Origin: Acidaminococcus fermentans_A | GTDB lineage: Bacteria > Bacillota > Negativicutes > Acidaminococcales > Acidaminococcaceae | Assembly: GCF_052216985.1 (NCBI RefSeq) | Contig: NZ_JBQOUY010000009.1 | Coordinates: 21,152-85,151, forward strand | Direction of reading: 5' to 3' | DNA: 64,000 nucleotides | Shown: positions 1 to 7,825 of the stretch, piece by piece | How positions within the stretch are numbered: position 1 is the stretch's first letter | How the letters are laid out: every line of letters begins with the position of its first letter | Notes under the pieces: model-generated | Told to the model about the DNA's origin: nothing | The model's database searches: none | The model's input: only the letters and a program-made list of their open reading frames with translations | Translations under genes and position numbers: made by a program

Positions 1-584
1 CAGCTGGAGCCGCCTATGTTCCTCATCCAGAGGCCGCACCACCGGCAGGCAGTCGATTTCGTGATCCACCAGCCGCCGGGCAGCTGAAGCAGCCGGTTCT
101 TCCGGGCTGGCCGTGACGATTTTGCTCAGCGGCGTCATCACCATGGCAATGGGCAGTTTGTGGAGATCGGACCCGGGATTGAGGGCCGCTTTCAGCAGGT
201 CCTTCCGGGAAACGATCCCGTGGAGCAGCCCTTCCGGCCCTTCCACCACAAATACCGTCCCCACATCTTCCAGGAACATGGTGATGGCTGCATCATAAGC
301 GCTTTTGTCACTGCCCACTACAATGGGCACGGACTTGATGTCTTCCACGGTAATGGAGGACAGTTCTTCCTGCAAAAGCCCCAGGGTATTTTTCCCCGTG
401 TAATAATACCCAACCCGGGGACGGGCATCCAGGATCCCGCTCATGGTCAGGATGGCCAGGTCCGAACGCAGGGCAGCCCGGCTGAGCCCCAGTTCCCGGG
501 CAATGGCTTCCCCTGCCACAGGCCCCGCCTGTCGGACGATTTCCGCAATCTTTTTTTGTCTCTCGCTGAGAGGAATGGGACTCA
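1..584 (-). CDS. HTH plus CBS-domain transcriptional regulator (CcpN-like), cut by the window edge
   Basis: The gene starts with ATG at 584 and runs off the left edge, so the C-terminus is missing. The first 60 residues form a winged-helix segment (SERQKKIAEIV, then GLSRAALRSDLAIL). CBS-domain sequence follows (SVPIVVGSDKSAYDAAITMF, GTVFVVEGPEGLLHGIVSRKDLL), with a second CBS beginning near the edge (VMTPLSKIVTA). This architecture is that of Bacillus CcpN, which represses gluconeogenic genes. It lies directly downstream of PEP synthase on the same strand, so control of pyruvate/PEP interconversion is a reasonable inference. In related Firmicutes the next gene is often a PPDK/PEPS regulatory kinase-phosphatase; that would lie outside this window. 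The effector is unknown. Confidence 0.8.
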
Positions 585-642
585 TCTCCCTTCCAATGGA
601 TTCATGGCTTCATTATAGAAGAAAAAACGTTCGGGTGCAAGA

Positions 643-668
643 AGGGGTGCCGCACATGCAGCACCCCT
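643..668. other. Hairpin between ppsA and the CBS regulator
   Basis: AGGGGTGC at 643-650 and GCACCCCT at 661-668 form a perfect 8-bp stem with a 10-base loop, 30 bases past the ppsA stop. On the minus strand the nearest T-run (TTTTTT) is about 12 bases beyond the stem. It is therefore a poor intrinsic terminator and more likely an attenuating or mRNA-stabilising hairpin between two co-transcribed genes. Confidence 0.45.
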
Positions 669-696
669 GTCATCAGCCATAGAGCAAAGGATCCTT

Positions 697-3084
697 TTAC
701 CAGGCCAATTCTTCCTCGTGGAGGTTCCGGCCCCGTCCGGTGAGTTTGTCCAAGATCAGACGCTGTTCCACCTGGGCCACCATCTTCCGGGTGAATTTCA
801 CCGCATCCGGGTTCACGGACATGCTGTCGATGCCGCTCTGGACCAAGAAGGCAGCGAACTCTGGATACACGCTGGCAGCCTGTCCGCAGAGAGATACCGT
901 CTTGCCATCTTTATGGGCCACTTCGATCAGATGGCGGATGGCCCGTTTCACGGCCAGGTTCCGTTCATCGAACAGATGGGAGATCACGTCATTGTCCCGG
1001 TCGCAGCCCAGGGTCAGCATGGTCAGATCATTGGATCCGATGGAATAGCCGTCCACGAACTGGTTGAACTGGTCCGCCAAGATGATGTTGGCAGGGATCT
1101 CCGCCATGAGCCATACCTTGAAATCCGGTCCTCTGTGGAGTCCTTCCTCCGCCATGATCTCCACCACTTTCCGGGCTTCGTCCACCGTGCGGCAGAAGGG
1201 GATCATCACGTTCAGGTTCTTCAGCCCGTATTCTTCCCGTACTTTCCGGACCGCAGCGATTTCCAGCCGGAAAGCGGCGGTGTACTTGGGATCATAATAC
1301 CGGGAAGCCCCTCTCCAGCCCAGGAGAGCACTGGGTTCATGGGGTTCGAATTCTTCTCCGCCCTTCAGATCCCGGTATTCACTAGATTTGAAATCGCTGA
1401 ACCGGAGGGTCACCGGCCGGGGAGCCATGGCGGCACAGACTTTCCGGAAGCCGTCTGCCAGGGCATCCACCACCTTTTCTGGATGGCCGGATTTGATCAG
1501 GTACAGCGGATGTTCATGGATGTAGGTGGTCCAGATGAATTCTTCCCGCATCAGGCCGATACCATCGCAGGGCAGGCTGCTGTATTTTTCCGCCAGGGCC
1601 GGATCGCCCAAGTTCATGTAGATCTTGGTGCCGGTGACCGGGAAGGTTTCCTGGGCCACGATTTGGGTCTGAGGTGCAGCAGCTGCAGCTTTCTTCACCT
1701 GCAAATTGCCGGCGAACACCACTCCGTTGGAAGCATCCACGGTGATTTCATCTCCAGTATGGAGCAGGCTGGTAGCTGCCGTACCCCGGCTCTTGGTCCC
1801 GACGATGCAGGGGATGCCCAATTCCCGGGAAACGATGGAGGCATGGCAGGTCATACCGCCGCTGTCCGTAACGATGGCCTGGGCTTTTTTCATGGCCGGC
1901 ACCCAGTCCGGAGCGGTCATTTCCGTGACCAGGATCTCCCCATCCTTGAATTCATCGATATCGGAAGGATCCTTGATCACATGGACTTTGCCATAGCCCA
2001 TGCCCGGGCTGGCTGGCAGTCCTTTGACCAGTACCTTTGCACTCTTTGCATCCTGTTCTTCCATCTTTTCCTCCGCCTTCTTTTCCTTGTTTCTCCGAGA
2101 CCATACGGTTTCCGGCCGAGCCTGGAGGATCCAGATCTTCCCGTCCCGTTCATCGATGCCCCATTCCATATCCATATAGCAGCCGTAATGGGCTTCGATT
2201 TTCTTGGCATATCCGGCCAGTTCCAAGATCTGCTGGTTGGTCAGGGTCTGGCGCTTCCGGTCCGCTTCCGGCACCGGCATTTCTTCCGTATCCCCGCCCT
2301 TCTTCCGGACCAGCATCACATCCTGTTCATTGACGGTGGCGGAGAGGATCTTCATGTCTTCTTTGGAAACGATGTAGGTATCCGGGGTGACGATGCCGCC
2401 CACTACATATTCGCCCAAGCCCCAGGCCCCTTCAATCATGATGTTCTTATCGTCCCCGTTGGCCACGTTCACGGTGAACATGACCCCGGCGGCCTTGGAG
2501 AACACCATCATCTGGACCACGGCAGAAAGAGCCAGAGACAGATGGTCATAGCCCTGCTTTTCCCGGTAATACACGGCCCGGTCCGTAAAGCAGGAAGCAT
2601 AGCATTCCTTCACCTTGGCGATTACGCTGTCGGCTCCCTGGACGTTCAGATAGGTATCCTGCTGTCCGGCAAAGCTGGCATCGGGCAGATCTTCCGCCGT
2701 AGCGCTGGAGCGGACGGCCACATAAGGCTGAGCTTCACCCACCTTGGCAGCCAGTTCCCCGTAGGCTTTCCGGATGGCATCCTGGAGATCCTGGGGCATT
2801 TCCTGTTCCATGATGGCAGCCCGCAGCTGGTCGCACACCGTACTCAGCTGTTCATTGTCCTCCACATCGGTAAGGCTAGCCAGCAGGCTGCGCATTTTTT
2901 CTTCCAGCCCGGTGGCTTTGATGAAATAGCGGTACGCGTAAGCCGTGGTGGCAAAGCCATAGGGAACCGGCACATCGGTCTTGGAAGTCATTTCTCCCAA
3001 AGAAGAAGATTTCCCTCCCACAATATCCACGTCTTTCCGTTCCAGCTGTTCGAACCACAACAAATATGCTTTGGGCTTATCCAT
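697..3084 (-). CDS. ppsA: Phosphoenolpyruvate synthase (pyruvate, water dikinase)
   Basis: A 795-residue protein of the usual length for PEP synthase, which makes PEP from pyruvate and ATP with release of AMP and phosphate. The N-terminal ATP-grasp domain occupies about residues 1-330 (IVGGKSSSLGEM, VRSSATAEDLPDASFAGQ, ILQARPETVWS). The swivelling phosphohistidine domain has the catalytic motif GGMTCHASIVSRELGIPC with His414. The C-terminal TIM-barrel carries the Cys-containing CGQAAS motif. The sequence RSSATAEDLPDASFAGQQ favours PEP synthase over PPDK. Start ATG 3084 follows AGGAGCG. In an amino-acid fermenter this enzyme supplies gluconeogenic PEP. The promoter and a palindromic operator-like site sit just upstream. 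Confidence 0.95.
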   Translation of the reverse strand: MDKPKAYLLWFEQLERKDVDIVGGKSSSLGEMTSKTDVPVPYGFATTAYAYRYFIKATGLEEKMRSLLASLTDVEDNEQLSTVCDQLRAAIMEQEMPQDLQDAIRKAYGELAAKVGEAQPYVAVRSSATAEDLPDASFAGQQDTYLNVQGADSVIAKVKECYASCFTDRAVYYREKQGYDHLSLALSAVVQMMVFSKAAGVMFTVNVANGDDKNIMIEGAWGLGEYVVGGIVTPDTYIVSKEDMKILSATVNEQDVMLVRKKGGDTEEMPVPEADRKRQTLTNQQILELAGYAKKIEAHYGCYMDMEWGIDERDGKIWILQARPETVWSRRNKEKKAEEKMEEQDAKSAKVLVKGLPASPGMGYGKVHVIKDPSDIDEFKDGEILVTEMTAPDWVPAMKKAQAIVTDSGGMTCHASIVSRELGIPCIVGTKSRGTAATSLLHTGDEITVDASNGVVFAGNLQVKKAAAAAPQTQIVAQETFPVTGTKIYMNLGDPALAEKYSSLPCDGIGLMREEFIWTTYIHEHPLYLIKSGHPEKVVDALADGFRKVCAAMAPRPVTLRFSDFKSSEYRDLKGGEEFEPHEPSALLGWRGASRYYDPKYTAAFRLEIAAVRKVREEYGLKNLNVMIPFCRTVDEARKVVEIMAEEGLHRGPDFKVWLMAEIPANIILADQFNQFVDGYSIGSNDLTMLTLGCDRDNDVISHLFDERNLAVKRAIRHLIEVAHKDGKTVSLCGQAASVYPEFAAFLVQSGIDSMSVNPDAVKFTRKMVAQVEQRLILDKLTGRGRNLHEEELAW

Positions 3085-3128
3085 GGTATACGCTCCTTTG
3101 CTCTACGCTATTGGCGGATATTTCTTTA

Positions 3129-3146
3129 ATATAGTGTATACTATAT
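3129..3146. promoter_or_regulatory. Palindromic operator-like site on the ppsA promoter
   Basis: ATATAGT at 3129-3135 and ACTATAT at 3140-3146 are perfect inverted 7-mers separated by GTAT. The site covers the -10 hexamer and predicted transcription start of ppsA, where a repressor would block transcription. The CBS-domain regulator encoded just downstream is the obvious candidate, but this is inference only. Confidence 0.5.
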
Positions 3147-3168
3147 CACTATGATGTAGCATAATCAA
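3140..3168 (-). promoter_or_regulatory. Sigma-A type promoter of ppsA
   Basis: On the minus strand, TTGATT (3163-3168) and TATAGT (3140-3145) are separated by exactly 17 bases, giving a leader of roughly 50 bases before the ppsA ATG. The -10 lies inside the palindrome described separately. Confidence 0.7.
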
Positions 3169-3205
3169 GAGAAAATTTGGGGGGTGTGAAAAGATTCACA
3201 CCCCC
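3169..3205 (-). terminator. Intrinsic terminator after the flavin reductase gene
   Basis: GGGGGTGTGAA (3180-3190) pairs perfectly with TTCACACCCCC (3195-3205) around a 4-base loop. On the minus strand it is followed by AAATTTTCTC. It lies about 40 bases past the stop of the flavin reductase gene and directly before the ppsA promoter. Confidence 0.75.
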
Positions 3206-3206
3206 G

Positions 3207-3235
3207 GTCGCGAGTCACGGGTCGCGAGCCGTGAC
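3207..3235. repeat. Intergenic heptamer-period array (site 1)
   Basis: Four consecutive 7-base units: GTCGCGA, GTCACGG, GTCGCGA, then GCCGTGA followed by C. The second unit and CCGTGAC (3229-3235) are inverted copies, so the array can also fold. It lies between the 3244 stop codon and the terminator hairpin. It shares period 7, but not sequence, with arrays at 12313, 12438, 19679, 20514 and 37983. Confidence 0.55.
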
Positions 3236-3243
3236 CGAAAAAA

Positions 3244-3810
3244 TTATTTTATTTCTCCCGGCGCTTTCGTGTGGGCAAAGGCCTTTCCTACCACTTTTTC
3301 CGCCACCAGATAGGTGTGGTTCACTGGATCAAATACCAGGGGACGGAGTTTGGCCGGGTCGATTTTCCCATCCGTCAGGATGCTTTCGTCGGCACTCACG
3401 TTAAGGATCTCGCCCACCAGCCGTTCGCTTTCCTCATCGTAGCTCTTGACCCGGCATTCCAGCACCATGGGCAGTTCGGCGATCACCGGTGCGTTTACCC
3501 GGCTGGATTTTTCCACATGGAAGCCAGCCCGGGCCACTTTATCCAGCACCTTGTTCCCGGAAACCAGCCCCAGGTAATCACAGGCCGCCAGCTGATCCGC
3601 CGTAGCCATACTCACAGTAAAGGCTCCTGTTTTCTTCAGGTTGGCCACAGTTTTGTGGGACCGGGCCAGGCAGAAGGAAATCTCCGTGTCGTTGCTGATG
3701 CCGCCCCAGGCCGCATTCATCACATCCGGGACCCCGTTTTCGTCATAGGTCCCGATCATATACACCGGCTGAGGATACGTCAATGGTTTTGCGCCAAAAT
3801 CTTTCCGCAT
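3244..3810 (-). CDS. Flavin reductase / flavoredoxin-like FMN-binding protein
   Basis: A 188-residue split-barrel flavin-binding protein of the flavin reductase-like family. Typical features are the N-terminal PQPVYMIGTYDENGVPDVMNAAWGG segment, the SFCLARSHKTVANLKKTGAFTVS block and GLVSGNKVLDKVARAGF. Proteins of this type reduce FMN or act as electron-transfer flavoproteins. The natural partner here is unknown. ATG 3810 was chosen because GGAG lies 10 bases upstream; a GTG at 3819 in the same frame is too close to that Shine-Dalgarno. It is a single-gene unit by its own terminator, with the FecCD permease gene ending 30 bases upstream on the same strand. Confidence 0.8.
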   Translation of the reverse strand: MRKDFGAKPLTYPQPVYMIGTYDENGVPDVMNAAWGGISNDTEISFCLARSHKTVANLKKTGAFTVSMATADQLAACDYLGLVSGNKVLDKVARAGFHVEKSSRVNAPVIAELPMVLECRVKSYDEESERLVGEILNVSADESILTDGKIDPAKLRPLVFDPVNHTYLVAEKVVGKAFAHTKAPGEIK

Positions 3811-3848
3811 GGAAATCACACTCCTTTGGTTCCATTATACCACAACTG

Positions 3849-4820
3849 TCACTTTTTTCGGCACAGCAGCCAAAGAAAGTAAGGAGCCCCGAAAAGAGCC
3901 GTAATGATCCCCACCCGGATTTCTCCTCCCGGCAGGACCATTTTACCCAGGGCATCGCAGAATACCAGGAACACCGCGCCCCCCAGGGCACTGAGCGGCA
4001 GCAGGGTCCGATGATCCGGGCCGGTCAGGAGCCGCAGGCTGTGGGGCACCAATAGTCCCACGAAGCCGATATTCCCTCCTGCACAGACAGCCAGTCCCAT
4101 CAAGAGAGAAATCCATCCCAGGAACAATTTCCGCCAGAAAGGCGCATCCATCCCCAGGGACAGAGCCTGTTCCTCTCCCAGGCTCAGGACATTCAGCTGC
4201 CTCCCCCAAAGGCACAGGACGGCCATCACACCGGCCAGCAGCGGCAGGATTCCTTTTACCTGGAGCCAGGTCCCTACTCCTAGGTTGCCCAAGGTCCAAA
4301 AAAAGTACTGGCGCATCACCGCATCCGGGGCAAAGCTCAGGAGTCCTGCCGTCAAGGCTCCGCAGAATAGGCTGACGGCCACACCGGCCAAAAGCAGCTT
4401 CACTCGGTCCGTCCCGCCACGGACACTGCCCAGGATGCCTACCACAAGAGAAGCCAGCCCTGCCCCGGCAAAGGCACCCAAGGGCAGGAACCAATAGGCC
4501 TTTTGGGGAAGACCAGTCAGCAGCAGGATCACCGCCCCCAAAGAAGCCCCGCCGGAAACCCCCAGGATGCCGGGATCTGCCAGCGGATTCCCGAAAATCC
4601 CCTGGAGGGCTGTGCCGGAAGCCCCCAGAGCCGCTCCCGTCCCCAACCCCAAAAGCAGCCGGGGGAGGCGGAGATTCCACAGGACATTCTGTTCCAAAAG
4701 GCTCCACCCTCCATGGAACGGTCCCCAAGGAGAAACTGGGACCTGCCCGCTGAACAGGGATAAGAAACAGACTGGCACCAGCAGCAGCCAGAGCACGATC
4801 CAACAGCGCTTGAACTTCAT
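3849..4820 (-). CDS. FecCD/BtuC-family ABC transporter permease (orphan)
   Basis: A 323-residue polytopic protein with the hallmarks of iron-siderophore/cobalamin/haem importer permeases: LRLPRLLLGLGTGAALGASGTALQGIFGNPLADPGILGVSGGASLGAV near residues 48-100, then GGNIGFVGLLVPHSLRLLTGPDHR and a C-terminal PGGEIRVGIITALFGAPYFLWLL. ATG 4820 follows AAGGGGG with 8-base spacing. No ATPase or substrate-binding gene is adjacent: the upstream neighbours are tRNAs and the downstream gene is a flavin reductase. It must either pair with components encoded elsewhere or be a leftover of a lost operon. The substrate cannot be assigned from sequence. Confidence 0.88.
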   Translation of the reverse strand: MKFKRCWIVLWLLLVPVCFLSLFSGQVPVSPWGPFHGGWSLLEQNVLWNLRLPRLLLGLGTGAALGASGTALQGIFGNPLADPGILGVSGGASLGAVILLLTGLPQKAYWFLPLGAFAGAGLASLVVGILGSVRGGTDRVKLLLAGVAVSLFCGALTAGLLSFAPDAVMRQYFFWTLGNLGVGTWLQVKGILPLLAGVMAVLCLWGRQLNVLSLGEEQALSLGMDAPFWRKLFLGWISLLMGLAVCAGGNIGFVGLLVPHSLRLLTGPDHRTLLPLSALGGAVFLVFCDALGKMVLPGGEIRVGIITALFGAPYFLWLLCRKK

Positions 4821-4841
4821 GGAGTACCCCCTTTGGCAAAG

Positions 4842-4880
4842 AAACAAACAAAAAAGACGTTCCCCGCCGGGAGCGTCTTT
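4842..4880 (-). terminator. Terminator of the tRNA-Gln/tRNA-Glu unit
   Basis: AAAGACG (4853-4859) pairs with CGTCTTT (4874-4880), with a GC-rich inner stem (TCCCC against GGGAG). On the minus strand it is followed by TTTTTTGTTTGTTT. It ends the tRNA transcript before the FecCD permease start at 4820, so the permease needs its own promoter or read-through. Confidence 0.7.
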
Positions 4881-4947
4881 GCTTTTTATATGATGCAGTT
4901 CCATCCTCACGAGTGCATGGCCCATAGGGGATTCCTACGTATTGACC

Positions 4948-5022
4948 TGGTAGCGCCAACGAGAATCGAACTCGTGATTTCGCCTTGAGAGGGCGACGTC
5001 TTAGCCGCTTGACCATGGCGCC
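4948..5022 (-). tRNA. tRNA-Glu (anticodon CTC)
   Basis: A 75-base gene with encoded CCA. Acceptor GGCGCCA pairs with TGGCGCT (a terminal G-U), D-arm GGTCAAGCGGCTAAGAC is Glu-like, and the T-arm contains GTTCGATTC. The anticodon stem TCGCC/GGCGA closes the loop CTCTCAA, giving CTC for the rarer Glu codon GAG. It follows tRNA-Gln by 12 bases and shares its promoter. Confidence 0.93.
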
Positions 5023-5034
5023 AAGATAAAAAAA

Positions 5035-5108
5035 TGGCTCCGGGACTAGGGCTCGAACCCAGACTAGAAGATCCAGAATCTCCTGTGCTACCATTACACC
5101 ATCCCGGA
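5035..5108 (-). tRNA. tRNA-Gln (anticodon CTG), copy A
   Basis: A 74-base gene with CCA encoded. It begins with U1-A72 as tRNA-Gln usually does (TCCGGGA/TCCCGGA). Anticodon stem GGAGA/TCTTC encloses the loop TTCTGGA, giving CTG. The T-loop is GTTCGAGCC. It is identical to the copy at 5221-5294 and is transcribed together with tRNA-Glu. Confidence 0.93.
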
Positions 5109-5125
5109 AGAAAGCTTACTCGATT

Positions 5126-5153
5126 ATTATAGCATGTCTGAAAGAAAATGCAA
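5126..5153 (-). promoter_or_regulatory. Promoter of tRNA-Gln copy A and tRNA-Glu
   Basis: On the minus strand TTGCAT (5148-5153) and a consensus TATAAT (5126-5131) are 16 bases apart, ending 18 bases before the tRNA 5' end. The same TTGCATTTTC block starts the promoter of the second tRNA-Gln copy. Confidence 0.75.
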
Positions 5154-5170
5154 GAAGTTTTTTGCTTTGG

Positions 5171-5201
5171 GAAAAAGAAAACCACCGCTTCCGCAGTGGT
5201 T
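5171..5201 (-). terminator. Terminator of tRNA-Gln copy B
   Basis: AACCAC (5180-5185) pairs with GTGGTT (5196-5201), extended by an inner GC/GC pair. On the minus strand it is followed by TTCTTTTTC. It separates the two tRNA-Gln copies into independent transcripts. Confidence 0.75.
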
Positions 5202-5220
5202 CCAGTTTCAAGATAAAAAA

Positions 5221-5294
5221 TGGCTCCGGGACTAGGGCTCGAACCCAGACTAGAAGATCCAGAATCTCCTGTGCTACCATTACACCATCCCGGA
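5221..5294 (-). tRNA. tRNA-Gln (anticodon CTG), copy B
   Basis: Base-for-base identical to copy A over all 74 positions. About 10 bases of 3' flank (AGATAAAAAA) are also shared, pointing to a recent duplication of a unit of about 85 bases. It has its own promoter and its own terminator. Confidence 0.93.
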
Positions 5295-5329
5295 GTAAAT
5301 ACTCTTGCTCTCTCAAAGAGTACTTTTAT

Positions 5330-5358
5330 AGTATACGGCGGAACCCTGGAAAATGCAA
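5330..5358 (-). promoter_or_regulatory. Promoter of tRNA-Gln copy B
   Basis: TTGCAT (5353-5358) and TATACT (5330-5335) on the minus strand are separated by 17 bases. The short leader before the tRNA can form an imperfect hairpin (AGTACTCTT against AAGAGTATT). Confidence 0.7.
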
Positions 5359-5375
5359 GGACTTTTTTTATTGGG

Positions 5376-5403
5376 TTGAGATTTTCTTGGTGGATGGTAA
5401 AAT
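5376..5403 (+). promoter_or_regulatory. Promoter of the LysR gene at 5457
   Basis: TTGAGA (5376-5381) and TAAAAT (5398-5403) with 16-base spacing, about 50 bases before the LysR start codon. Confidence 0.6.
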
Positions 5404-5456
5404 GGAATCAGCAATATGGCAGTAACCCCTTATCTTTCCCTATAAGGAGAATCTCT

Positions 5457-6428
5457 ATGTTTGAAAACTATCCCTACTTTCTCTTGCTGGCCGAAGAAAA
5501 CAACGTGACCCGGGCAGCCGAAAAGCTCCATATCACCCATCAGGCACTGAGCCGTTATTTATCCAAACTGGAACAGGAATGCGGGGTAGCCCTCTTCCAC
5601 CGGAAGCCGCAGTTTTCCCTGACTCCGGAAGGCCGGGAATTCCTTGATACCATACGCCAGGTGGAAGCCCTGGAAAACAGTCTTACCCAAGCTTTTGCAG
5701 AAAGCAAAAAGGAAAATGCAGGAATCATCCGTCTGGGAACCACGGAGGGCCGCTTCCGGATCCTGATGCCCAATCTGATTGAAGAATACAGTCAGCTTTT
5801 TCCCAAAGTACAGCTGCGGGTAGCCAGTGCCAATTCCTCGCAGCTGAAGGAAATGCTTCTGAACAACCAGCTGGACATCATTATTTTGGGTGCGCCAAAA
5901 AAGCAGTCCCATTTCATCCAAAGCAAACTGCTCATGCGGGAAGTCCTTTATCTGGTCCTCAGTGACGGCATGCTGAAAAAATACTTCCCGGATACGTATC
6001 CAGCCTGTATCGATGAATTCCGCAAAGGAGCGGATCTGCGGAAATTCACCCATATTCCCTTTGCCTTCAACCTCCCCCAATACAACTCTTCCCAGATGCT
6101 GAATCGGCTCCTGCAGAAACTCCAGATTTCCCTGAACTGCGTCCACACCTCCAGCCATCCGGATCTCCATCATATGCTCACCACAGAAAACTACGCAGCC
6201 AGCTTCTGTCTTTCCATGTACCTTCCCAATCTGGCAAGGATCAACAGCCAGACGGATAACAAGCTCCATGCCTTCCCCATCAAAGATTTGGACGAGACGA
6301 ATCCGGTCATGCTGGAATTCCGGAAAGAACGGCACTTTCCCCTTTACGGAGAAACACTGCTCCGCCTGATCCGAAAACAGTGCACCTTTTATGTGGATTT
6401 CAATCCGGAGAACATCCTTCCTCACTGA
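5457..6428 (+). CDS. LysR-family transcriptional regulator
   Basis: A 323-residue LysR regulator. The N-terminal winged helix is canonical (NYPYFLLLAEENNVTRAAEKLHITHQALSRYLSKLEQECGVALFHR). It is followed by a linker helix and a periplasmic-binding-like effector domain from about residue 90. ATG 5457 follows AAGGAGA. It is convergent with the CitMHS carrier gene rather than divergent, so its target is not obvious. The nearby carrier/CoA-transferase operon at 6518-10111 is the best local guess. The effector pocket cannot be read for ligand identity. Confidence 0.9.
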   Translation: MFENYPYFLLLAEENNVTRAAEKLHITHQALSRYLSKLEQECGVALFHRKPQFSLTPEGREFLDTIRQVEALENSLTQAFAESKKENAGIIRLGTTEGRFRILMPNLIEEYSQLFPKVQLRVASANSSQLKEMLLNNQLDIIILGAPKKQSHFIQSKLLMREVLYLVLSDGMLKKYFPDTYPACIDEFRKGADLRKFTHIPFAFNLPQYNSSQMLNRLLQKLQISLNCVHTSSHPDLHHMLTTENYAASFCLSMYLPNLARINSQTDNKLHAFPIKDLDETNPVMLEFRKERHFPLYGETLLRLIRKQCTFYVDFNPENILPH

Positions 6429-6435
6429 GAATAAA

Positions 6436-6491
6436 AAAGAGCTGTGGATGAGTACCATTCCCCGTATCGACGGTACCTTCCACAGCTCTTT
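6436..6491. terminator. Bidirectional terminator between LysR and CitMHS genes
   Basis: AAAGAGCTGTGG (6436-6447) pairs perfectly with CCACAGCTCTTT (6480-6491), with a further GTACC/GGTAC pairing in the loop. A-rich and T-rich tails on both sides suit both converging transcripts. Confidence 0.8.
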
Positions 6492-6517
6492 GTTTTATAT
6501 ATACCTCATCAAAGGAA

Positions 6518-7825
6518 TCAGTAAATCTTCATATATCCCATAACCATTGCTATAGCACACATAATCAGGGACAGCACCCAAGTACGTGGGAAATTGGCTT
6601 TCAAATGGTCTTTCATTTCCACGCCAGCCAGCCCCAGTGCGAGGTATGTAGTAGGCTGCAGCGGACTGCAAATCATGGCCACATTTTTGCCAATCAGCAT
6701 CGCTATACCAATGTCCATAGCCGGTACACCATAGGCTTCGCCCGCTTTTGCCAGCAGAGGGAAAAGGCCATAGTAGAACGTATCTGCCCCCAACATACAG
6801 CCAACAGGCACAGAGATGATACCCGCAATGATATTCATATATTTTCCCATCCAAGCCGGCATGACCCACAGCATAGCATTGACCATGGCATCCAGCATGC
6901 CAGATTTGTTCATGACACCGATGAATACAGCTGCAGCCAGCAGGGTAGCCGAAGTATCCAGTGCATCTCCCGCATGACGGCGGAACAGTTTCCGCTGCAG
7001 TTTGGCATCGGGATAGTTGACAATCAGGGCGATTGCCAGTGCAATCAGGAACAGGTTATGAGGCTTCATGATTCCTAGCAACAAGCCGACCAAAAGGATT
7101 GCCGTCAGCAAGACATTGAACCACAGCAGCTTCGGTCGTTTCAATGCTTCCGCTTCTTCATCCTTCGCAGTATCCGTTTCCGCTACATCCGTGCTTTCGA
7201 TATTTTTTCCTGCCCCATTTTTGATTTCACTCATCCCGACAAGGACAGCGACCACAAAAGTAAGTACCAGACAAACCCCCTGGAAGGGAAGGATATAATG
7301 CCACAATTCTCCTACATCCCGGCCAAGAACAGCAGCGACTCGTACGACAGGACCTCCCCAAGGGACAAGATTCATCACGCCCATGGCCGTCCCTAAGATG
7401 AACAGAAGACCGGTAGGCCGCATGTGGAGCCGTTTCCACAAAGGAAGCATGGCAGGAATCGTTACCAAAGCAGTAGTTTCCGTTGCTCCGTCAAGATGCC
7501 CGATGACAGCCACAATTGCCGTTGCTACTGATACGATGATGACATTATTCCCGGTATGAGCCGTCAATTTTTTGACGACCGCATCAAACATACCTGTATC
7601 TGACATCAAGCCAAAATACTCTACTGAAAAAATGAATAGGACGGCGGTTTTCCATACCGTATTCAGGCCACTGGTGATCCATTTTTCCAAAAGAGCAGGT
7701 CCTGCTCCTAAAAGGATTGCCCCTATCACCGGAATTGTCCCAAAAACTGTTACCGGGGACATTTTTCCCCGCAGCAGACAGGCAACGAGAACGATCAGTG
7801 TCGCCCAACCTATCAACGCTTGCAT
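6518..7825 (-). CDS. CitMHS-family citrate/hydroxy-acid:proton symporter
   Basis: A 435-residue membrane protein with about 12 hydrophobic segments in two halves. A charged cytoplasmic loop (about residues 205-235, rich in E/D/K) separates them. The C-terminal signature SPLQPTTYLALGLAGVEMKDHLK and the inner GHLDGATETTALVTIPAMLPLW block are typical of CitMHS carriers. ATG 7825 has GGGAG upstream, and TATAAT at 7846-7851 could give the gene its own promoter with a very short leader. It follows a CoA-transferase and a broken HMG-CoA-lyase-like gene on the same strand. The natural substrate may therefore be a citrate-like branched hydroxy-acid (citramalate, 3-hydroxy-3-methylglutarate) rather than citrate itself. 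Confidence 0.85.
   Translation of the reverse strand: MQALIGWATLIVLVACLLRGKMSPVTVFGTIPVIGAILLGAGPALLEKWITSGLNTVWKTAVLFIFSVEYFGLMSDTGMFDAVVKKLTAHTGNNVIIVSVATAIVAVIGHLDGATETTALVTIPAMLPLWKRLHMRPTGLLFILGTAMGVMNLVPWGGPVVRVAAVLGRDVGELWHYILPFQGVCLVLTFVVAVLVGMSEIKNGAGKNIESTDVAETDTAKDEEAEALKRPKLLWFNVLLTAILLVGLLLGIMKPHNLFLIALAIALIVNYPDAKLQRKLFRRHAGDALDTSATLLAAAVFIGVMNKSGMLDAMVNAMLWVMPAWMGKYMNIIAGIISVPVGCMLGADTFYYGLFPLLAKAGEAYGVPAMDIGIAMLIGKNVAMICSPLQPTTYLALGLAGVEMKDHLKANFPRTWVLSLIMCAIAMVMGYMKIY

Noticed and set aside
643..668. Hairpin after ppsA as an intrinsic terminator
   Set aside because: The stem is good but the T-run is about 12 bases away; kept only as an unspecified hairpin.
718..3129. An 803-codon open frame antisense to PEP synthase
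   Set aside because: It mirrors a fully conserved ppsA. GC-rich codon use leaves few TTA, CTA and TCA codons, so the opposite strand stays open. The product has no recognisable motifs and no ribosome site.
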